Assembly: GCA_018698075.1 (NCBI GenBank)
Contig: JABINT010000041.1
Location: 1-64,000 of the forward strand
Direction of reading: 5' to 3'
Length of the DNA stretch: 64,000 bases
Origin: Acidiferrobacteraceae bacterium
GTDB lineage: Bacteria > Pseudomonadota > Gammaproteobacteria > Arenicellales > UBA868
Numbering within the stretch: position 1 is the first letter of the stretch; every line of letters begins with the position of its first letter. The position numbers and the translations under genes were made by a program. Under the pieces are notes generated by a model. The model saw only the letters and a list, made by a program, of their open reading frames with translations. It did no database searches and had not been told where the DNA came from. This document shows, piece by piece, positions 32,301 to 46,266 of this stretch.

Positions 32301-32823
32301 GACCTTTCAAAACCGCAGGGGTGAGACAATGGCGTTTTTTCAATTAGATGATCCAACCGGTCGAGCTGATGTCAGTGTGTTTGGCGACCTCTATTCGAAG
32401 GTGCGGGGAACCCTCGGCTCGCAAGGCGTGGTGGTTGTCCGGGGTATTTGTGGAACGGACGAGCGCTCAGGATTGCTTGCTGTGAAGGCGGACAGGGTTT
32501 TGGCGCTGGAGGATTCGCGAGCTACGCTTTTACGACGGATAGCTGTCCACCTGTCGTCGAGCCGGAAAGGGCCGGCACTTCTGGAAGAATTGCAGCGCCT
32601 GCTGTTAAGTCACCAGCCGGGAACTACGGAAGTTGCCTTGCATTACCTTAATCCAAGCGGCGATGAAGTGTGCATGACCTTGGGGTCTGAGTGGCATGTG
32701 TTTCCCCGGTCTGATTTACTCGATTCCCTTCGCGAATTAGCGGGTGAGGAGGGGGTCAGGCTTGTTTTCGACCCAACCGCCAGTCTCCAGGAGGTCACCG
32801 ATTCAAGCCCTATCGCTGCGTAG
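29329..32823 (+). CDS. dnaE: DNA polymerase III alpha subunit
   Basis: FVHLNVHTEYSLVDGIARVKEL, GPGRGSGAGSLVAFALGIT, FLNPERVSLPDFDIDFC, FNKSHSAAYALLSYHTGWLK. Confidence 0.97.
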   Translation: MNSQVPFVHLNVHTEYSLVDGIARVKELAASVRDAHMPAVAMTDVSNMYAAVKFYRACKEASVKPLLGTEITVCGDADDRAKGQMILLCRNNNGLQRLGRLLTQTYVRPRSSHGITITRNELFDAADDLIVVSGGIDSDVAVLLRAGHPDQALELLMQYRTAFGDRYYLEISRTGRPGESEYEVGVLDLAEKTGIPLVASNVVRFLGAADFEAHEIRVCIHEGRVIDDPRRPRRFTDQQYLRNGAEMTELFSDLPSAVENSIQIARRCNVFLDFESTHMPQFPLPGGRSAEDELLAQARTGLEAFQQTKPDLDRLIYQERLKTEVDTINGMGFAGYFLIVADFIRWAISNGVPVGPGRGSGAGSLVAFALGITRLDPIRYGLLFERFLNPERVSLPDFDIDFCMVGRDRVIDYVSGKYGAEKVAQIITYNSLAARAVVRDVGRVMGMPYGFCDVLAKLIPFEVGMTLERALEQDDELRRRYRGEAEVSQLINNARRLEGLPRNAGKHAGGLVIAPRAISDFSPLYWEPGMTQPVTQFDKDDLEAIGLVKFDFLGLRTLTIIDWALDLVNARRAKSGEDPIVLDSLELDDPKVYRLICTGRTTALFQLESRGMQELIQRLKPDHFEELVALVALFRPGPLQSGMVDDFINRKHGREPVLYVHKALEEVLEPTYGVILYQEQVMKIAQLLAGYSLGAADLLRRAMGKKKAEEMEKQRQGFIDGATARGVEGAIARHIFDLIEKFAGYGFNKSHSAAYALLSYHTGWLKCHYPAEFLSAALSADMEHTDRVVILVNEAKALGLKLSPPDINRGGLRFEVAERDTIIYGLGAIKGVGEKALEDILSERSSDGPFSDLFSLCRRINSQKVNRKTLDALICAGALDSFGQHRAELLGHLDAAMNAANQHGANLSSGQDDMFGLGAVNAVVESALDVRPWSERKTLEMERLSLGLYLTGHPVDHHRAELAEMTSGPIGKIRAQPERMIILAGLITGLRTFQNRRGETMAFFQLDDPTGRADVSVFGDLYSKVRGTLGSQGVVVVRGICGTDERSGLLAVKADRVLALEDSRATLLRRIAVHLSSSRKGPALLEELQRLLLSHQPGTTEVALHYLNPSGDEVCMTLGSEWHVFPRSDLLDSLRELAGEEGVRLVFDPTASLQEVTDSSPIAA

Positions 32824-32863
32824 GACCCGGTGGGTTGTCCGCAGGCGTTAAAATAACGACATC

Positions 32864-33823
32864 ATGGCGAATTCACTGGATTTCGAACAGCCGATTGTTG
32901 ATCTGGAAGCAAAGATCGAGGAGTTACGGCGTGTCGAAAGTGCGGGCGAACTTGATCTACAAAGCGAGATCGAGAAGTTGGAGCTCAAGAGTCAAAAACT
33001 GACTCGGGAGATTTTTTCATCGCTTAGTGCATGGCAGATCACTCAGCTCGCTCGGCATCCGGCCCGACCCCATTCTCTCGACTATATCCCGCGAATCTTC
33101 TCCGATTTCCAGGAGCTTTCAGGCGACCGGATGTTTGGTGATGACCGGGCGATTGTCGCGGGGCTGGCCCGTCTAGGGGGTAACGGTGTCGTGGTTGTTG
33201 GACATCAAAAAGGGCGCGATACCCGGGAGAAGGTTCGACGGAATTTCGGCATGCCGCGCCCGGAAGGGTACCGCAAGTCACAACGAATTATGAAACTTGC
33301 TGCGCGTTTTGGGTTGCCGGTGATCACGCTGATTGACACCCCTGGTGCGTACCCAGGCATCGGCGCAGAAGAGCGGGGACAAAGCGAGGCGATTGCTCGT
33401 AGCATCGCGCTTATGGCTGATTTGCCGGTGCCAATAATCTCCGTGGTGATTGGCGAAGGGGGGTCTGGTGGGGCCTTGGCGATCGGCGTATGTGATCGTT
33501 TGGTCATGCTGGAATACGCTACTTATTCTGTGATCAGTCCGGAGGGATGCGCTGCGATTTTATGGAAAAGTGCCCAAAAAGCCCAAGTTGCGGCCGAGGC
33601 GATGAAACTGACCTCTTCGGGTTTAAAAACCAACAAACTTGTGGATGACATCGTCAGCGAACCTCTGGGAGGGGCGCACCGTGACCCTCTCAAGACCGCT
33701 GAAGATTTAAAGGGGTCAATTATTGGGCACCTGACAGAACTGAAACAACTTGAGATCGAGGAAATGCTGGCCCAGCGTTATACACGTCTTCAGGAGTTTG
33801 GGCGGTTTAATGAGAGTGCATGA
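32864..33823 (+). CDS. accA: Acetyl-CoA carboxylase carboxyltransferase alpha subunit
   Basis: [58 protein letters not shown]. Confidence 0.97.
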   Translation: MANSLDFEQPIVDLEAKIEELRRVESAGELDLQSEIEKLELKSQKLTREIFSSLSAWQITQLARHPARPHSLDYIPRIFSDFQELSGDRMFGDDRAIVAGLARLGGNGVVVVGHQKGRDTREKVRRNFGMPRPEGYRKSQRIMKLAARFGLPVITLIDTPGAYPGIGAEERGQSEAIARSIALMADLPVPIISVVIGEGGSGGALAIGVCDRLVMLEYATYSVISPEGCAAILWKSAQKAQVAAEAMKLTSSGLKTNKLVDDIVSEPLGGAHRDPLKTAEDLKGSIIGHLTELKQLEIEEMLAQRYTRLQEFGRFNESA

Positions 33824-35216
33824 GGGGTTCAAACTCGACTCCGGCAAGGTCCTAGACGCGCTGGTACCTGTCTTCGAAAAATACTCGGGCAGCACAGTGA
33901 ACATTGCGTTCAGCGGCGGTGTCGACTCCAGTGTGCTACTCCACGCAGCGAGCACTCTTCGACAACGTTACCGGGTATCGCTTCGGGCGCTCCATGTAAA
34001 CCACAGGTGGTCAGCCCAGTCTGATATCTGGCAGCAGCACTGCGAGGCTGCTTGTAGTACTTTGGATGTGGATTTTTTGACGACCCGATTGGCGGATTCC
34101 TTAACTGATGAGCTGCCCAGCGAAACCCTTGCTCGAGCCAAGCGACTTCAATGGTTTGTTGAAGTCGTTGATTTTGGGACACCGCTTCTGACGGCACACC
34201 ACGCCGATGATCAGGCGGAGACGCTCTTGTTGCGTTTGCTGCGAGGATCCGGTGTTCAGGGGCTAGGAGGGATGCATGATGACCGTAATGTTGGAAACCT
34301 TCGGATTCTGCGTCCTTTTTTGCGGTTGTCTCGAGCTGACCTGGAGATGTGGGCAAAGGATTACAGTTTGCAGGCGATAAATGACCCCGGAAACTCAGAT
34401 ACAAGGTTTGAGCGAAATTTTTTGCGCCATGAGATTTTGCCGCGACTGGTGTCGCGGTGGGCCAGTGCCCAGGGAACCCTCAGCCGCGCAGCAGGTTCTT
34501 TTCAGGCTACTCAGAGCCTGCTCGATGAGGTTGGACATGAGGACCTGACCGCATGTCGGCGCTCTGTAGATCAATGCTTGCTCGGAGTATATGGAACGCT
34601 ATCCATTTCAGCTTTAGATAAACTCAGCCCAGCACGCAGGCTCAACCTGTTGCGGTATTGGTTTCGCCTTTTCTCACTTGAAACAGCCAGCGAAAATAGC
34701 CTTAGCGAGTTTCTTCGCCAACTTCGCGATGGTGCTTCAGAGTGCGCACCTGTGCTTAGAGTTGGTCAATGCTGGTTACGAAGGTATCGGGATAGCCTTT
34801 TCCTATTGCCCGGCGGCCCTGTCGCTCAGGAAAAATATTCAACCAGCAGACCGTGGAATGCCGGGCCGACCCAGATCAAAGGTGCGGATATTGGAATCGA
34901 GGGAAAGATAACGGATGGTATGGGTCTGAAACTTTCTTGCCTTAAAGGGGGTCTGTTAGAACTTCGTTGGCAGAAGGGAAATGCTCGGCTCCGCCCGACT
35001 GCGAATGGGCATCATCGTCGAGTGAAACATCTATTCCAGGAAGCAGGAGTTCCTCCTTGGGAGAGGTCCCGATTGCCTTTGGTCTATTACGCCGATCAAT
35101 TGGCCTGTGTGCCAGGCGTTGCGGTGGAACACTCTCTTTCGGCTTCGGTTGGTGAGCCTGGCATTCAGATATTGATCTCAGATCTGCGTATTGCCAGTGC
35201 CGGGGGCTTAGCGTAG
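33810..35216 (+). CDS. tilS: tRNA(Ile)-lysidine synthase
   Basis: [17 protein letters not shown]-loop motif, [26 protein letters not shown]; start taken after accA overlap. Confidence 0.94.
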   Translation: MRVHEGFKLDSGKVLDALVPVFEKYSGSTVNIAFSGGVDSSVLLHAASTLRQRYRVSLRALHVNHRWSAQSDIWQQHCEAACSTLDVDFLTTRLADSLTDELPSETLARAKRLQWFVEVVDFGTPLLTAHHADDQAETLLLRLLRGSGVQGLGGMHDDRNVGNLRILRPFLRLSRADLEMWAKDYSLQAINDPGNSDTRFERNFLRHEILPRLVSRWASAQGTLSRAAGSFQATQSLLDEVGHEDLTACRRSVDQCLLGVYGTLSISALDKLSPARRLNLLRYWFRLFSLETASENSLSEFLRQLRDGASECAPVLRVGQCWLRRYRDSLFLLPGGPVAQEKYSTSRPWNAGPTQIKGADIGIEGKITDGMGLKLSCLKGGLLELRWQKGNARLRPTANGHHRRVKHLFQEAGVPPWERSRLPLVYYADQLACVPGVAVEHSLSASVGEPGIQILISDLRIASAGGLA

Positions 35217-35327
35217 CCGGGAACCGCGGCTTCATTGTATCCACGAGGCTCCTCTGCTATCCTAACCATCCGTCGGGCCAGAGCGCGAAATTCAGTTGGC
35301 GCTGCTGCCCGGGCAAACGAGAAATAA

Positions 35328-39188
<3,861 letters not shown>

Positions 39189-39211
39189 AGAGTATGTAGG
39201 GCGCAGAATTC

Positions 39212-39520
39212 GTGTACCGCAGGGCCCTCATTTTCACATTGATTGTTGGGGTGCTGACCCTCCAGTGGGCGCTGTGGGCCGGGAAAAGCAATATCGTTGA
39301 TTTGATTTATCTGCAGCAGACCCTAGCCAGTCTCGAAACTAAAAATGCGTCCCTTCGCCACCGAAATGATCGCCTTCATGCGGACATCAACGAGATAAAA
39401 AGTCGGCTGGAAGCCATTGAGGCCCGAGCACGAAAGGAGCTTGGCTTGATTTTGCCTGGAGAAACCTACTACCAGACGGTGCTGCCAGAAGGAAGTGTAT
39501 CGAGGATCCCTACCGATTAA
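39212..39520 (+). CDS. ftsB: Cell division protein FtsB
   Basis: Short single-TM plus coiled-coil protein after eno; IEARARKELGLILPGETYYQTV. Confidence 0.88.
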   Translation: MYRRALIFTLIVGVLTLQWALWAGKSNIVDLIYLQQTLASLETKNASLRHRNDRLHADINEIKSRLEAIEARARKELGLILPGETYYQTVLPEGSVSRIPTD

Positions 39521-39535
39521 AACGGAGCATCTTTC

Positions 39536-40450
39536 TTATTCCGGTAACCCTAGGTCGTAGGGTAGGGGTTGAGTGACAAGGCATTGCCCGTCAATCTGGG
39601 TCTTTGCGGTGGAATGGCCCTGCAGCCAGGCAATTGGGATGGATGCTAATACTTCCCAATCGCCAGTATCCGAATTTTTGGCGGCGTCTACGACCACTCC
39701 CTGTTGGACCGACTCCTCGCCACCTCCAGTCACCACAGTTCCGGGCCCAATAACTGAAGCCGTTTTGACAGTGCCTCGTATCATGCGGGTTTTTAACCGA
39801 CCGAGGTACCGGACACGGGCAACAATTTCCTGACCCGGATAGCACCCTTTTTGAAAGCTCACTCCACCGATCAAGTCGAGGTTGACCGATTGAGGAATAA
39901 ACATCTCGTGGGTTTGCAAAAAGATCAAGGGGAGGCCGTTTTGAATGCACGCAAGGGCGAATGTGTTGTTTGAGTCACTTGTAGCCGAAGAAAAAGTATT
40001 TTGATCTATCGCCTCGGCAATACCCTCGGTATTGAGCGTAAACTCGAACGGCAATACAGCAGGAAATCTATGTTCAACCGGCGTCTGTGACAGATCCAGG
40101 GATGCGCTTTGGCCATTGTATGAAACGTGAGAAAATCCCACCTGCCAAGTGGGATTCAAGGTGACATCCACTCGTGCACGAAGGATGAACATCTGCAAAC
40201 GTTTGATCAATTTATCCAGAATTTGAGGGTCCGTGATGAGCCAAAAATCTGACGCGGTTCGCAATACAAAAAATATTGCCAGTAGGCGCCCTTTGGGTGA
40301 ACAGTATCCGCTCAGCACGCAACCGCCTATTGGAATGGCCTCGATATTCGCGGTCAGTTGGGCTTGAAGGAACTGGACTGCCTCGTCGCCGGAACATCGA
40401 GCAACCGCCAGTTGGTTCGTTATAAGCAACGGCGGGGTTAAACTGGTCAC
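39536..40450 (-). CDS. ygfZ: YgfZ/GcvT-family folate-binding protein
   Basis: SFQKGCYPGQEIVARVRYLGRLKTRM matches the YgfZ K-G-C-Y-x-G-Q-E signature. Confidence 0.92.
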   Translation of the reverse strand: MTSLTPPLLITNQLAVARCSGDEAVQFLQAQLTANIEAIPIGGCVLSGYCSPKGRLLAIFFVLRTASDFWLITDPQILDKLIKRLQMFILRARVDVTLNPTWQVGFSHVSYNGQSASLDLSQTPVEHRFPAVLPFEFTLNTEGIAEAIDQNTFSSATSDSNNTFALACIQNGLPLIFLQTHEMFIPQSVNLDLIGGVSFQKGCYPGQEIVARVRYLGRLKTRMIRGTVKTASVIGPGTVVTGGGEESVQQGVVVDAAKNSDTGDWEVLASIPIAWLQGHSTAKTQIDGQCLVTQPLPYDLGLPE

Positions 40451-40628
40451 TGGGAGGCCCTGATGAATTGGCAGAGCGGCTGCCTGGCTCTCAAAAGTCG
40501 CGTTCGGTCAGAGGCTTGATTTACTGAGGGCATAGGAGTGAAGATCGTCAAAAAGGTAAAAAATTGCAAAAAGGCGAACCAGACCTTGAAAGTGTAGGGG
40601 CAAAAACGTGAAAATCAAATATGGTGCG

Positions 40629-40826
40629 ATGCACAAAAGGAAAATGACAAAGGTGATAGCGGCTTCCTCAGATCCGGACAAAGAGATAGCCTCGCCTATT
40701 CGAAAGGCAGGATCTACTCCTGTTGAGGGCACGGACGGTGGGTCCGGCAAGCAAACTGGCCCGAAAGAGCTAGAGCCAACTCGTTACGGTGATTGGGAGC
40801 GCAACGGGCGTTGCATAGATTTTTGA
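40629..40826 (+). CDS. Succinate dehydrogenase assembly factor 4-like small protein (DUF1674-like)
   Basis: C-terminal GPKELEPTRYGDWERNGRCIDF closely matches the DUF1674/SDHAF4 terminal signature (EPTRYGDWE..GR..DF); 40 nt upstream of sdhC. Confidence 0.82.
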   Translation: MHKRKMTKVIAASSDPDKEIASPIRKAGSTPVEGTDGGSGKQTGPKELEPTRYGDWERNGRCIDF

Positions 40827-40866
40827 CATCGGTAAATGTTACTTCGGTTCAAGGCGAGGTTGGCCG

Positions 40867-41247
40867 GTGAAGGCTGCCGTTAACCGACCACTTTCGCCAC
40901 ACCTGCAGGTTTATCGACCTCAGTTGACTTCGGTTCTATCTATTGGACACCGGGCTACAGGAATCATTCTTTGTTTCGGAGCGGTGGCGCTGTCTGCATG
41001 GCTGATTTCACTCGCGTTGGGCGAGCAGATGTTCAACGGCTACACCGGATTATTGAATACGTTGATCGGCAAAGTATTTATGTTGGGCTGGCTTTTCAGC
41101 TTTTTTTATCATTTGTGCAATGGGGTACGCCATCTGTGCTGGGACGCGGGGTATGGGTATGAGATAACCCAAGTTTACCAAAGCGGGTGGATGGTGGTGC
41201 TCGTTGCATTCGGTATGACGATTGGTGCACTTATCAGCGCGGGCTGA
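40867..41247 (+). CDS. sdhC: Succinate dehydrogenase cytochrome b556 subunit
   Basis: RPLSPHLQVYRPQLTSVLSIGHRATGIIL, YHLCNGVRHLCWDAGYGYE. Confidence 0.95.
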   Translation: MKAAVNRPLSPHLQVYRPQLTSVLSIGHRATGIILCFGAVALSAWLISLALGEQMFNGYTGLLNTLIGKVFMLGWLFSFFYHLCNGVRHLCWDAGYGYEITQVYQSGWMVVLVAFGMTIGALISAG

Positions 41248-41271
41248 TATGTGTTTCATTATGAGTCAGAT

Positions 41272-41622
41272 ATGAAGTCAGCCTTGGATCAACCTTCGCA
41301 GTTTCACTCCGGTGTCCGTCATTGGCGCCTCCAGAGGATCTCAGCGATCGCGTTGATTCCACTTTCGCTGTGGGCGGTCATTGAGTTGGTGCCTCTGCCG
41401 GCGCAGAACTACGCGACAGCGCTTGAGTGGATTCATCAGCCTTTATCAATTGGGTTGCTATTATTTCTTGTACCGATGCTTTATCTGCACGCGGCCCTTG
41501 GAGTTCAAGTTGTTCTTGAGGATTATATTTCGGACCCACTACGCCGCCGTCTGGTAGTAATAACCCACGCGGTCGCCAGTGTTGCGGCGCTTGGGACGCT
41601 GGGCGCGTTATTTTCAGCTTAG
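41272..41622 (+). CDS. sdhD: Succinate dehydrogenase membrane anchor subunit
   Basis: [36 protein letters not shown]; between sdhC and sdhA. Confidence 0.92.
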   Translation: MKSALDQPSQFHSGVRHWRLQRISAIALIPLSLWAVIELVPLPAQNYATALEWIHQPLSIGLLLFLVPMLYLHAALGVQVVLEDYISDPLRRRLVVITHAVASVAALGTLGALFSA

Positions 41623-41636
41623 GGAATCAGGTATCC

Positions 41637-43427
41637 GTGAGTCTTTCAAGCGCTTACAAAATTATCCGGCATGAGCATGACGTTGTCGTTGTCGGGGCTG
41701 GTGGGGCGGGTCTTCGCGCCTGCCTCGGCCTCGCCGAGGCAGGTCTGCGTACAGCTTGTGTGACCAAGGTTTTCCCAACCCGCTCGCACACAGTAGCCGC
41801 ACAGGGCGGAATGAGCGCAGCGCTTGGGAATATGGGAGAAGATGACTGGCGCTGGCACATGTATGACACCGTTAAAGGGTCAGACTGGCTAGGGGATCAG
41901 GAGGCGATCGCGTTCATGTGTCGCGAAGCGCCGTCTGCGGTGATCGAACTGGAACATTACGGAGTACCTTTTTCGCGAACCGCGGATGGAAATATCTATC
42001 AGCGCGCATTTGGCGGCATGACAACACATTTTGGTCAGGGGCAGGCGCAGCGTACTTGTGCCGCAGCTGATCGAACCGGGCACGCGATCCTCCACACGCT
42101 CTACCAACAGTCATTACGGCAAAAAGTCGAATTTTTTATTGAATACTTCGCACTGGATTTGATTATCGAAGACGGACAGTGTCGGGGCGTTGTTGCCTGG
42201 TGCCTCGAAACCGGTTCTATTCACGTCTTTTCAGCAAATCTGGTGGTGCTTGCCACTGGCGGTTACGGGCGAGCCTATTTCTCAGCGACTTCGGCGCATA
42301 CCTGCACCGGCGATGGTAATGCAATGGTTCTTCGCGCCGGGCTGGCGCTCCAGGATATGGAGTTCGTCCAATTTCACCCTACCGGAATCTATGGTTCCGG
42401 CTGCCTGATCACGGAGGGTGCTCGTGGCGAAGGGGGGTTCCTGACCAATGCCTCTGGTGAGCGTTTCATGGAACGTTATGCCCCCAACGCTCGCGACCTT
42501 GCATCCCGAGACGTGGTCAGCAGGTCTATGACTATGGAAATCCGTGCCGGAAGAGGCCTCGGTGCCGAGGCGGATCATATTCACCTGCACCTTGAGCATT
42601 TGGGCCCCGAGGTCCTTGCCGAGCGACTTCCGGGTATCTCGGAGACCGCAAAAGTTTTTGCAGGAGTAGACGTGACCCGGGAACCCATCCCGGTATTGCC
42701 GACGGTGCACTACAACATGGGCGGGATACCGGCCAACATTCATGGTGAATGCTTAGGTTTCAGCGAGAACGACCCAACGTCTGTAGTTCCAGGGCTGATG
42801 GCGATTGGAGAGGCCGCCTGTGTCTCTGTTCATGGTGCTAATCGTTTGGGATCGAATAGCTTGCTCGATCTGATAGTTTTTGGGCGCGCTGCTGCGAAAC
42901 GGGCCGAGGCGACGATCGAGGCCGGTGGCGCGATTCCAAGTGTGACTCAAGATTCTGTAGACATCTCGCTTGCGCGATTTGACCGTTTGCGCCATGCCCG
43001 CGGCTCCGAGTCAACCGCCCGAATTCGCATTGGAATGCAAAAAGCGATGCAGTCAAACTGTGCGGTGTTTCGAAATCACGACATACTGACGGAAGGCTGC
43101 GAGAAAATTGATACGCTCGTCAACAGTTTTCAGGAAGTCGGGCTCTCGGATCGATCGATGATCTGGAATACCGATCTGGTCGAAACTCTTGAGCTCGAGA
43201 ACCTGCTCAGCCAGGCTCGGGTAAGTGTTGAAAGCGCTTTAGCTCGCAAGGAGAGCCGTGGCGCTCATGCCCGTGAGGATTTCCCCGATCGGGACGACGA
43301 AAACTGGATGAAACACAGCTTGTCCCGACTCGTTGAAGGTTGTGTAACACTCCAGTATCGACCGGTGACCGTCAGTACCGGCGACTATGAAGTCGATAGC
43401 ATTCCACCCAAGGCGAGAGTGTATTGA
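41637..43427 (+). CDS. sdhA: Succinate dehydrogenase flavoprotein subunit
   Basis: [64 protein letters not shown]. Confidence 0.97.
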   Translation: MSLSSAYKIIRHEHDVVVVGAGGAGLRACLGLAEAGLRTACVTKVFPTRSHTVAAQGGMSAALGNMGEDDWRWHMYDTVKGSDWLGDQEAIAFMCREAPSAVIELEHYGVPFSRTADGNIYQRAFGGMTTHFGQGQAQRTCAAADRTGHAILHTLYQQSLRQKVEFFIEYFALDLIIEDGQCRGVVAWCLETGSIHVFSANLVVLATGGYGRAYFSATSAHTCTGDGNAMVLRAGLALQDMEFVQFHPTGIYGSGCLITEGARGEGGFLTNASGERFMERYAPNARDLASRDVVSRSMTMEIRAGRGLGAEADHIHLHLEHLGPEVLAERLPGISETAKVFAGVDVTREPIPVLPTVHYNMGGIPANIHGECLGFSENDPTSVVPGLMAIGEAACVSVHGANRLGSNSLLDLIVFGRAAAKRAEATIEAGGAIPSVTQDSVDISLARFDRLRHARGSESTARIRIGMQKAMQSNCAVFRNHDILTEGCEKIDTLVNSFQEVGLSDRSMIWNTDLVETLELENLLSQARVSVESALARKESRGAHAREDFPDRDDENWMKHSLSRLVEGCVTLQYRPVTVSTGDYEVDSIPPKARVY

Positions 43428-43434
43428 CGGTGTA

Positions 43435-44214
43435 ATGGCCGAATTCAGCTTAAATCAAGGATCCAAGGTCCACAAGGGGAAACGCCACAATAATGGCGAC
43501 TTGATGGGTAAGCCCCAGTGGTTTGAGATCTATCGGTGGGACCCGGACGACGACTCTAACCCCAGGTTGGATCAGTATGCGGTTGATACTGCAACGTGTG
43601 GACCTATGGTTCTCGACGCACTGTTAAAAATCAAGGATGAGATTGACTCTACACTCACCTTTCGGCGCTCTTGTCGAGAGGGGATCTGCGGCTCCTGTGC
43701 GATGAATATTAACGGGGTCAATACTTTAGCCTGTACCCAGTCGATACAGGCACTAAAGGCACCTGTAAGAATTTACCCACTACCGCACATGCAGGTCATC
43801 AAGGATCTGGTTCCAGATCTGTCTCATTTCTTTGCGCAACACGCCGCTCTGGAACCCTGGTTGAAGACTTCTGGACCGGTTCCGGACTTAGAGCGGCCGC
43901 AGACGCCTGCACAACGACAGGCTTTGGACGGACTTTACGAATGCATCTTGTGCGCCTGTTGTTCCACCAGTTGTCCCAGCTACTGGTGGAATTCCGATCA
44001 ATATCTTGGGCCGGCGAATCTGCTTCAGGCCTATCGCTGGATAGCCGACAGCCGGGATGATGCGACCGAATCCCGCCTTGATCAGCTAGACGATACTTTT
44101 GCGCTTTATCGATGCCACACCATCATGAACTGCACCAGTGCTTGCCCGAAGGGATTAAATCCTGGTCAAGCAATTGGCAAGATCAAGTCGATGATCGCCA
44201 AAGGCGAGCGATGA
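43435..44214 (+). CDS. sdhB: Succinate dehydrogenase iron-sulfur subunit
   Basis: [59 protein letters not shown]. Confidence 0.97.
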   Translation: MAEFSLNQGSKVHKGKRHNNGDLMGKPQWFEIYRWDPDDDSNPRLDQYAVDTATCGPMVLDALLKIKDEIDSTLTFRRSCREGICGSCAMNINGVNTLACTQSIQALKAPVRIYPLPHMQVIKDLVPDLSHFFAQHAALEPWLKTSGPVPDLERPQTPAQRQALDGLYECILCACCSTSCPSYWWNSDQYLGPANLLQAYRWIADSRDDATESRLDQLDDTFALYRCHTIMNCTSACPKGLNPGQAIGKIKSMIAKGER

Positions 44215-44495
44215 ACCTTGGCCTGAGCCGCGCCAAACTAGCGTGGCGAGCGCGCCGGGGAGCGCGCGAGCTTGACAGTCTGTTGCTGCCCTATATGCGG
44301 GATCGGGGCGCTGGGCTGAGCGAGGACACGCTCAAAACGATGGAGCAACTCCTCAGTGAGCCAGACCCAGTGCTGCTCGACTGGTTTTTAGAAAGAAAAG
44401 TGCCGGCCGAGCCTCAAGTCGCGGCTTTGATTCACGATATCCTTAATTACTCAGAACAGCGTCACCAAGATCAAAGGTCGCCTAGCGGTTCATAA
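44211..44495 (+). CDS. sdhE: FAD assembly factor SdhE (YgfY/SDHAF2 family)
   Basis: ATG overlaps sdhB stop; [28 protein letters not shown]...[19 protein letters not shown]. Confidence 0.9.
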   Translation: MNLGLSRAKLAWRARRGARELDSLLLPYMRDRGAGLSEDTLKTMEQLLSEPDPVLLDWFLERKVPAEPQVAALIHDILNYSEQRHQDQRSPSGS

Positions 44496-46079
44496 CCTTG
44501 GGGTAAGAGTCGTATTCTGACATAGCGATGGGTCCGCGCTGGGATAGTCCAATGTGTAGTGTAATCCTCGACTTTCTTTCCGTTGAGCGGCACACCGCAC
44601 AATAAGTTCGGAAACGAGCACCAAGTTGCGTAGTTCTAGAAGATCCTGGCTGATCGTAAAATTGCTGTAAAAATCACGTATTTCCTCATTCAGGAGTTGA
44701 AGCCGATTCGCCGCGCGTTGCAGGCGCCTTGAGGTGCGAACAATCCCCACGTAGTCCCACATAAAATGACGCAGCTCTTCCCAGTTGTGGGAAATCACCA
44801 CGAGTTCGTCTGGGTCTGTCACTTTGCTTTCGTCCCATGGTGGAAGGTCAATCTCGGTGTGCCTTTGCCGATCAAGCGCGCGCGCAATGTCGTCAGCTGC
44901 TCTTTTCGAGAAAACCACGCACTCCAAAAGAGAGTTACTGGCTAGCCGGTTGGCACCATGAAAGCCGGCATCAGAATTTTCACCGAGTGCATATAGCCCG
45001 TCCAACTCAGTGCGGCCCTGAAGGTTTGTGGTAATGCCGCCGCAGGTATAGTGCGCTGCGGGCACTACGGGAACTGGATCATGCGCCATATCGATGCCCA
45101 AGGTCTGGCAGCGTTCATAGATCGCAGGAAAGTGTTGGGTAATATGATCCCGGCCTTTATGGGAGATATCTAGGTAGACACAGTCGAGACCCCCTTTCTT
45201 CATTTCATAATCAATCGCTCGTGCAACAATATCCCGACTCGCAAGTTCTGCTCTGGAATCGTGGGCATTCATAAAGGCCGATCCATCAGGTAACACCAAA
45301 ATTCCACCCTCGCCCCGGACAGCCTCAGAAATGAGAAAACTCCCGGCATGTGGGTGAAAGAGGCAAGTCGGGTGAAACTGTACGAATTCCATGTTCGATA
45401 CTGAGCACCCCGCGCGCCATGCCATTGCAATGCCGTCACCTGTAGAGGTGTCCGGGTTGCTGGTATACAGATACGCTTTTGAGGCGCCTCCGGTGGCAAG
45501 CACAACAATATCAGCCGAAACGGTCTCGACCTGGCCCGCAGCAACATTCAGTGCATATAACCCTGTGATCCGGGGCGGGTTCCCCACCCCGGTGGTCAGA
45601 TCTACCGCAGTATAGTTTTCCAAAACTGTGACCCGTTCAGCTGCTAGTAGCTGCTCTTCGAGCGTCTTAATCACAGCTTGCCCGGTGGTATCGGCGACAT
45701 GGGCGACGCGGCGGTGGGCATGACCGCCTTCGCGAGCAAGATGTAGCTGGTCGGGGATTGATTGTTTCAGATCAAAATGAACCCCAGCTTGCATAAGCCA
45801 ATCGATGGCATTGGGCGCCTGTTCAACCACTGTTCGAACGGTCTGCTCATCACAAAGGCCTGCGCCGGCTGCCAGCGTGTCTTGTATATGCGACTCAAAA
45901 CTATCCTTGGGATCAAGTACGGCCGCAATTCCTCCTTGAGCCCACAAACTCGATCCCGATGCCAAAGCGGACTTGGTGAGGACAATGCAATCGATCCCCT
46001 GGTCGGATAGTCGTAAAGCCAGGCTGAGTCCGGCGAGCCCGCTACCGACGATTGCGACTTGTGTCTGGTGAGCGACCAT
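44490..46079 (-). CDS. nadB: L-aspartate oxidase
   Basis: TQVAIVGSGLAGLSLALRLSDQG, SLWAQGGIAAVLDPKDSFESHIQDTLAAGAGLCDE, GANRLASNSLLECVVFSKRAA. Confidence 0.96.
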   Translation of the reverse strand: MVAHQTQVAIVGSGLAGLSLALRLSDQGIDCIVLTKSALASGSSLWAQGGIAAVLDPKDSFESHIQDTLAAGAGLCDEQTVRTVVEQAPNAIDWLMQAGVHFDLKQSIPDQLHLAREGGHAHRRVAHVADTTGQAVIKTLEEQLLAAERVTVLENYTAVDLTTGVGNPPRITGLYALNVAAGQVETVSADIVVLATGGASKAYLYTSNPDTSTGDGIAMAWRAGCSVSNMEFVQFHPTCLFHPHAGSFLISEAVRGEGGILVLPDGSAFMNAHDSRAELASRDIVARAIDYEMKKGGLDCVYLDISHKGRDHITQHFPAIYERCQTLGIDMAHDPVPVVPAAHYTCGGITTNLQGRTELDGLYALGENSDAGFHGANRLASNSLLECVVFSKRAADDIARALDRQRHTEIDLPPWDESKVTDPDELVVISHNWEELRHFMWDYVGIVRTSRRLQRAANRLQLLNEEIRDFYSNFTISQDLLELRNLVLVSELIVRCAAQRKESRGLHYTLDYPSADPSLCQNTTLTPRL

Positions 46080-46266
46080 AGAGTTGGCTGGATGGTAAAA
46101 GCCGAATTATAGATGGGTCGATGCCCGCGCAACGAATATGGTGATTTGATTGTTATTGATGCATATAAGATCTATGCGAGATAAAATCGGGGTTGGTGCT
46201 ACTTCTACCGGCATCAGGCCTACACAGACCCGCTGTGACTGGCCCATTTTCTCGAGAACCCCAAAC

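Noticed and set aside
33910-34404. 164-aa minus-strand ORF opposite tilS
   Set aside because: Antisense to tilS, no family features.
40508-40750. Minus-strand hydrophobic 80-aa ORF upstream of sdhC
   Set aside because: Overlaps antisense to the SDHAF4-like ORF whose C-terminal signature is much more convincing.
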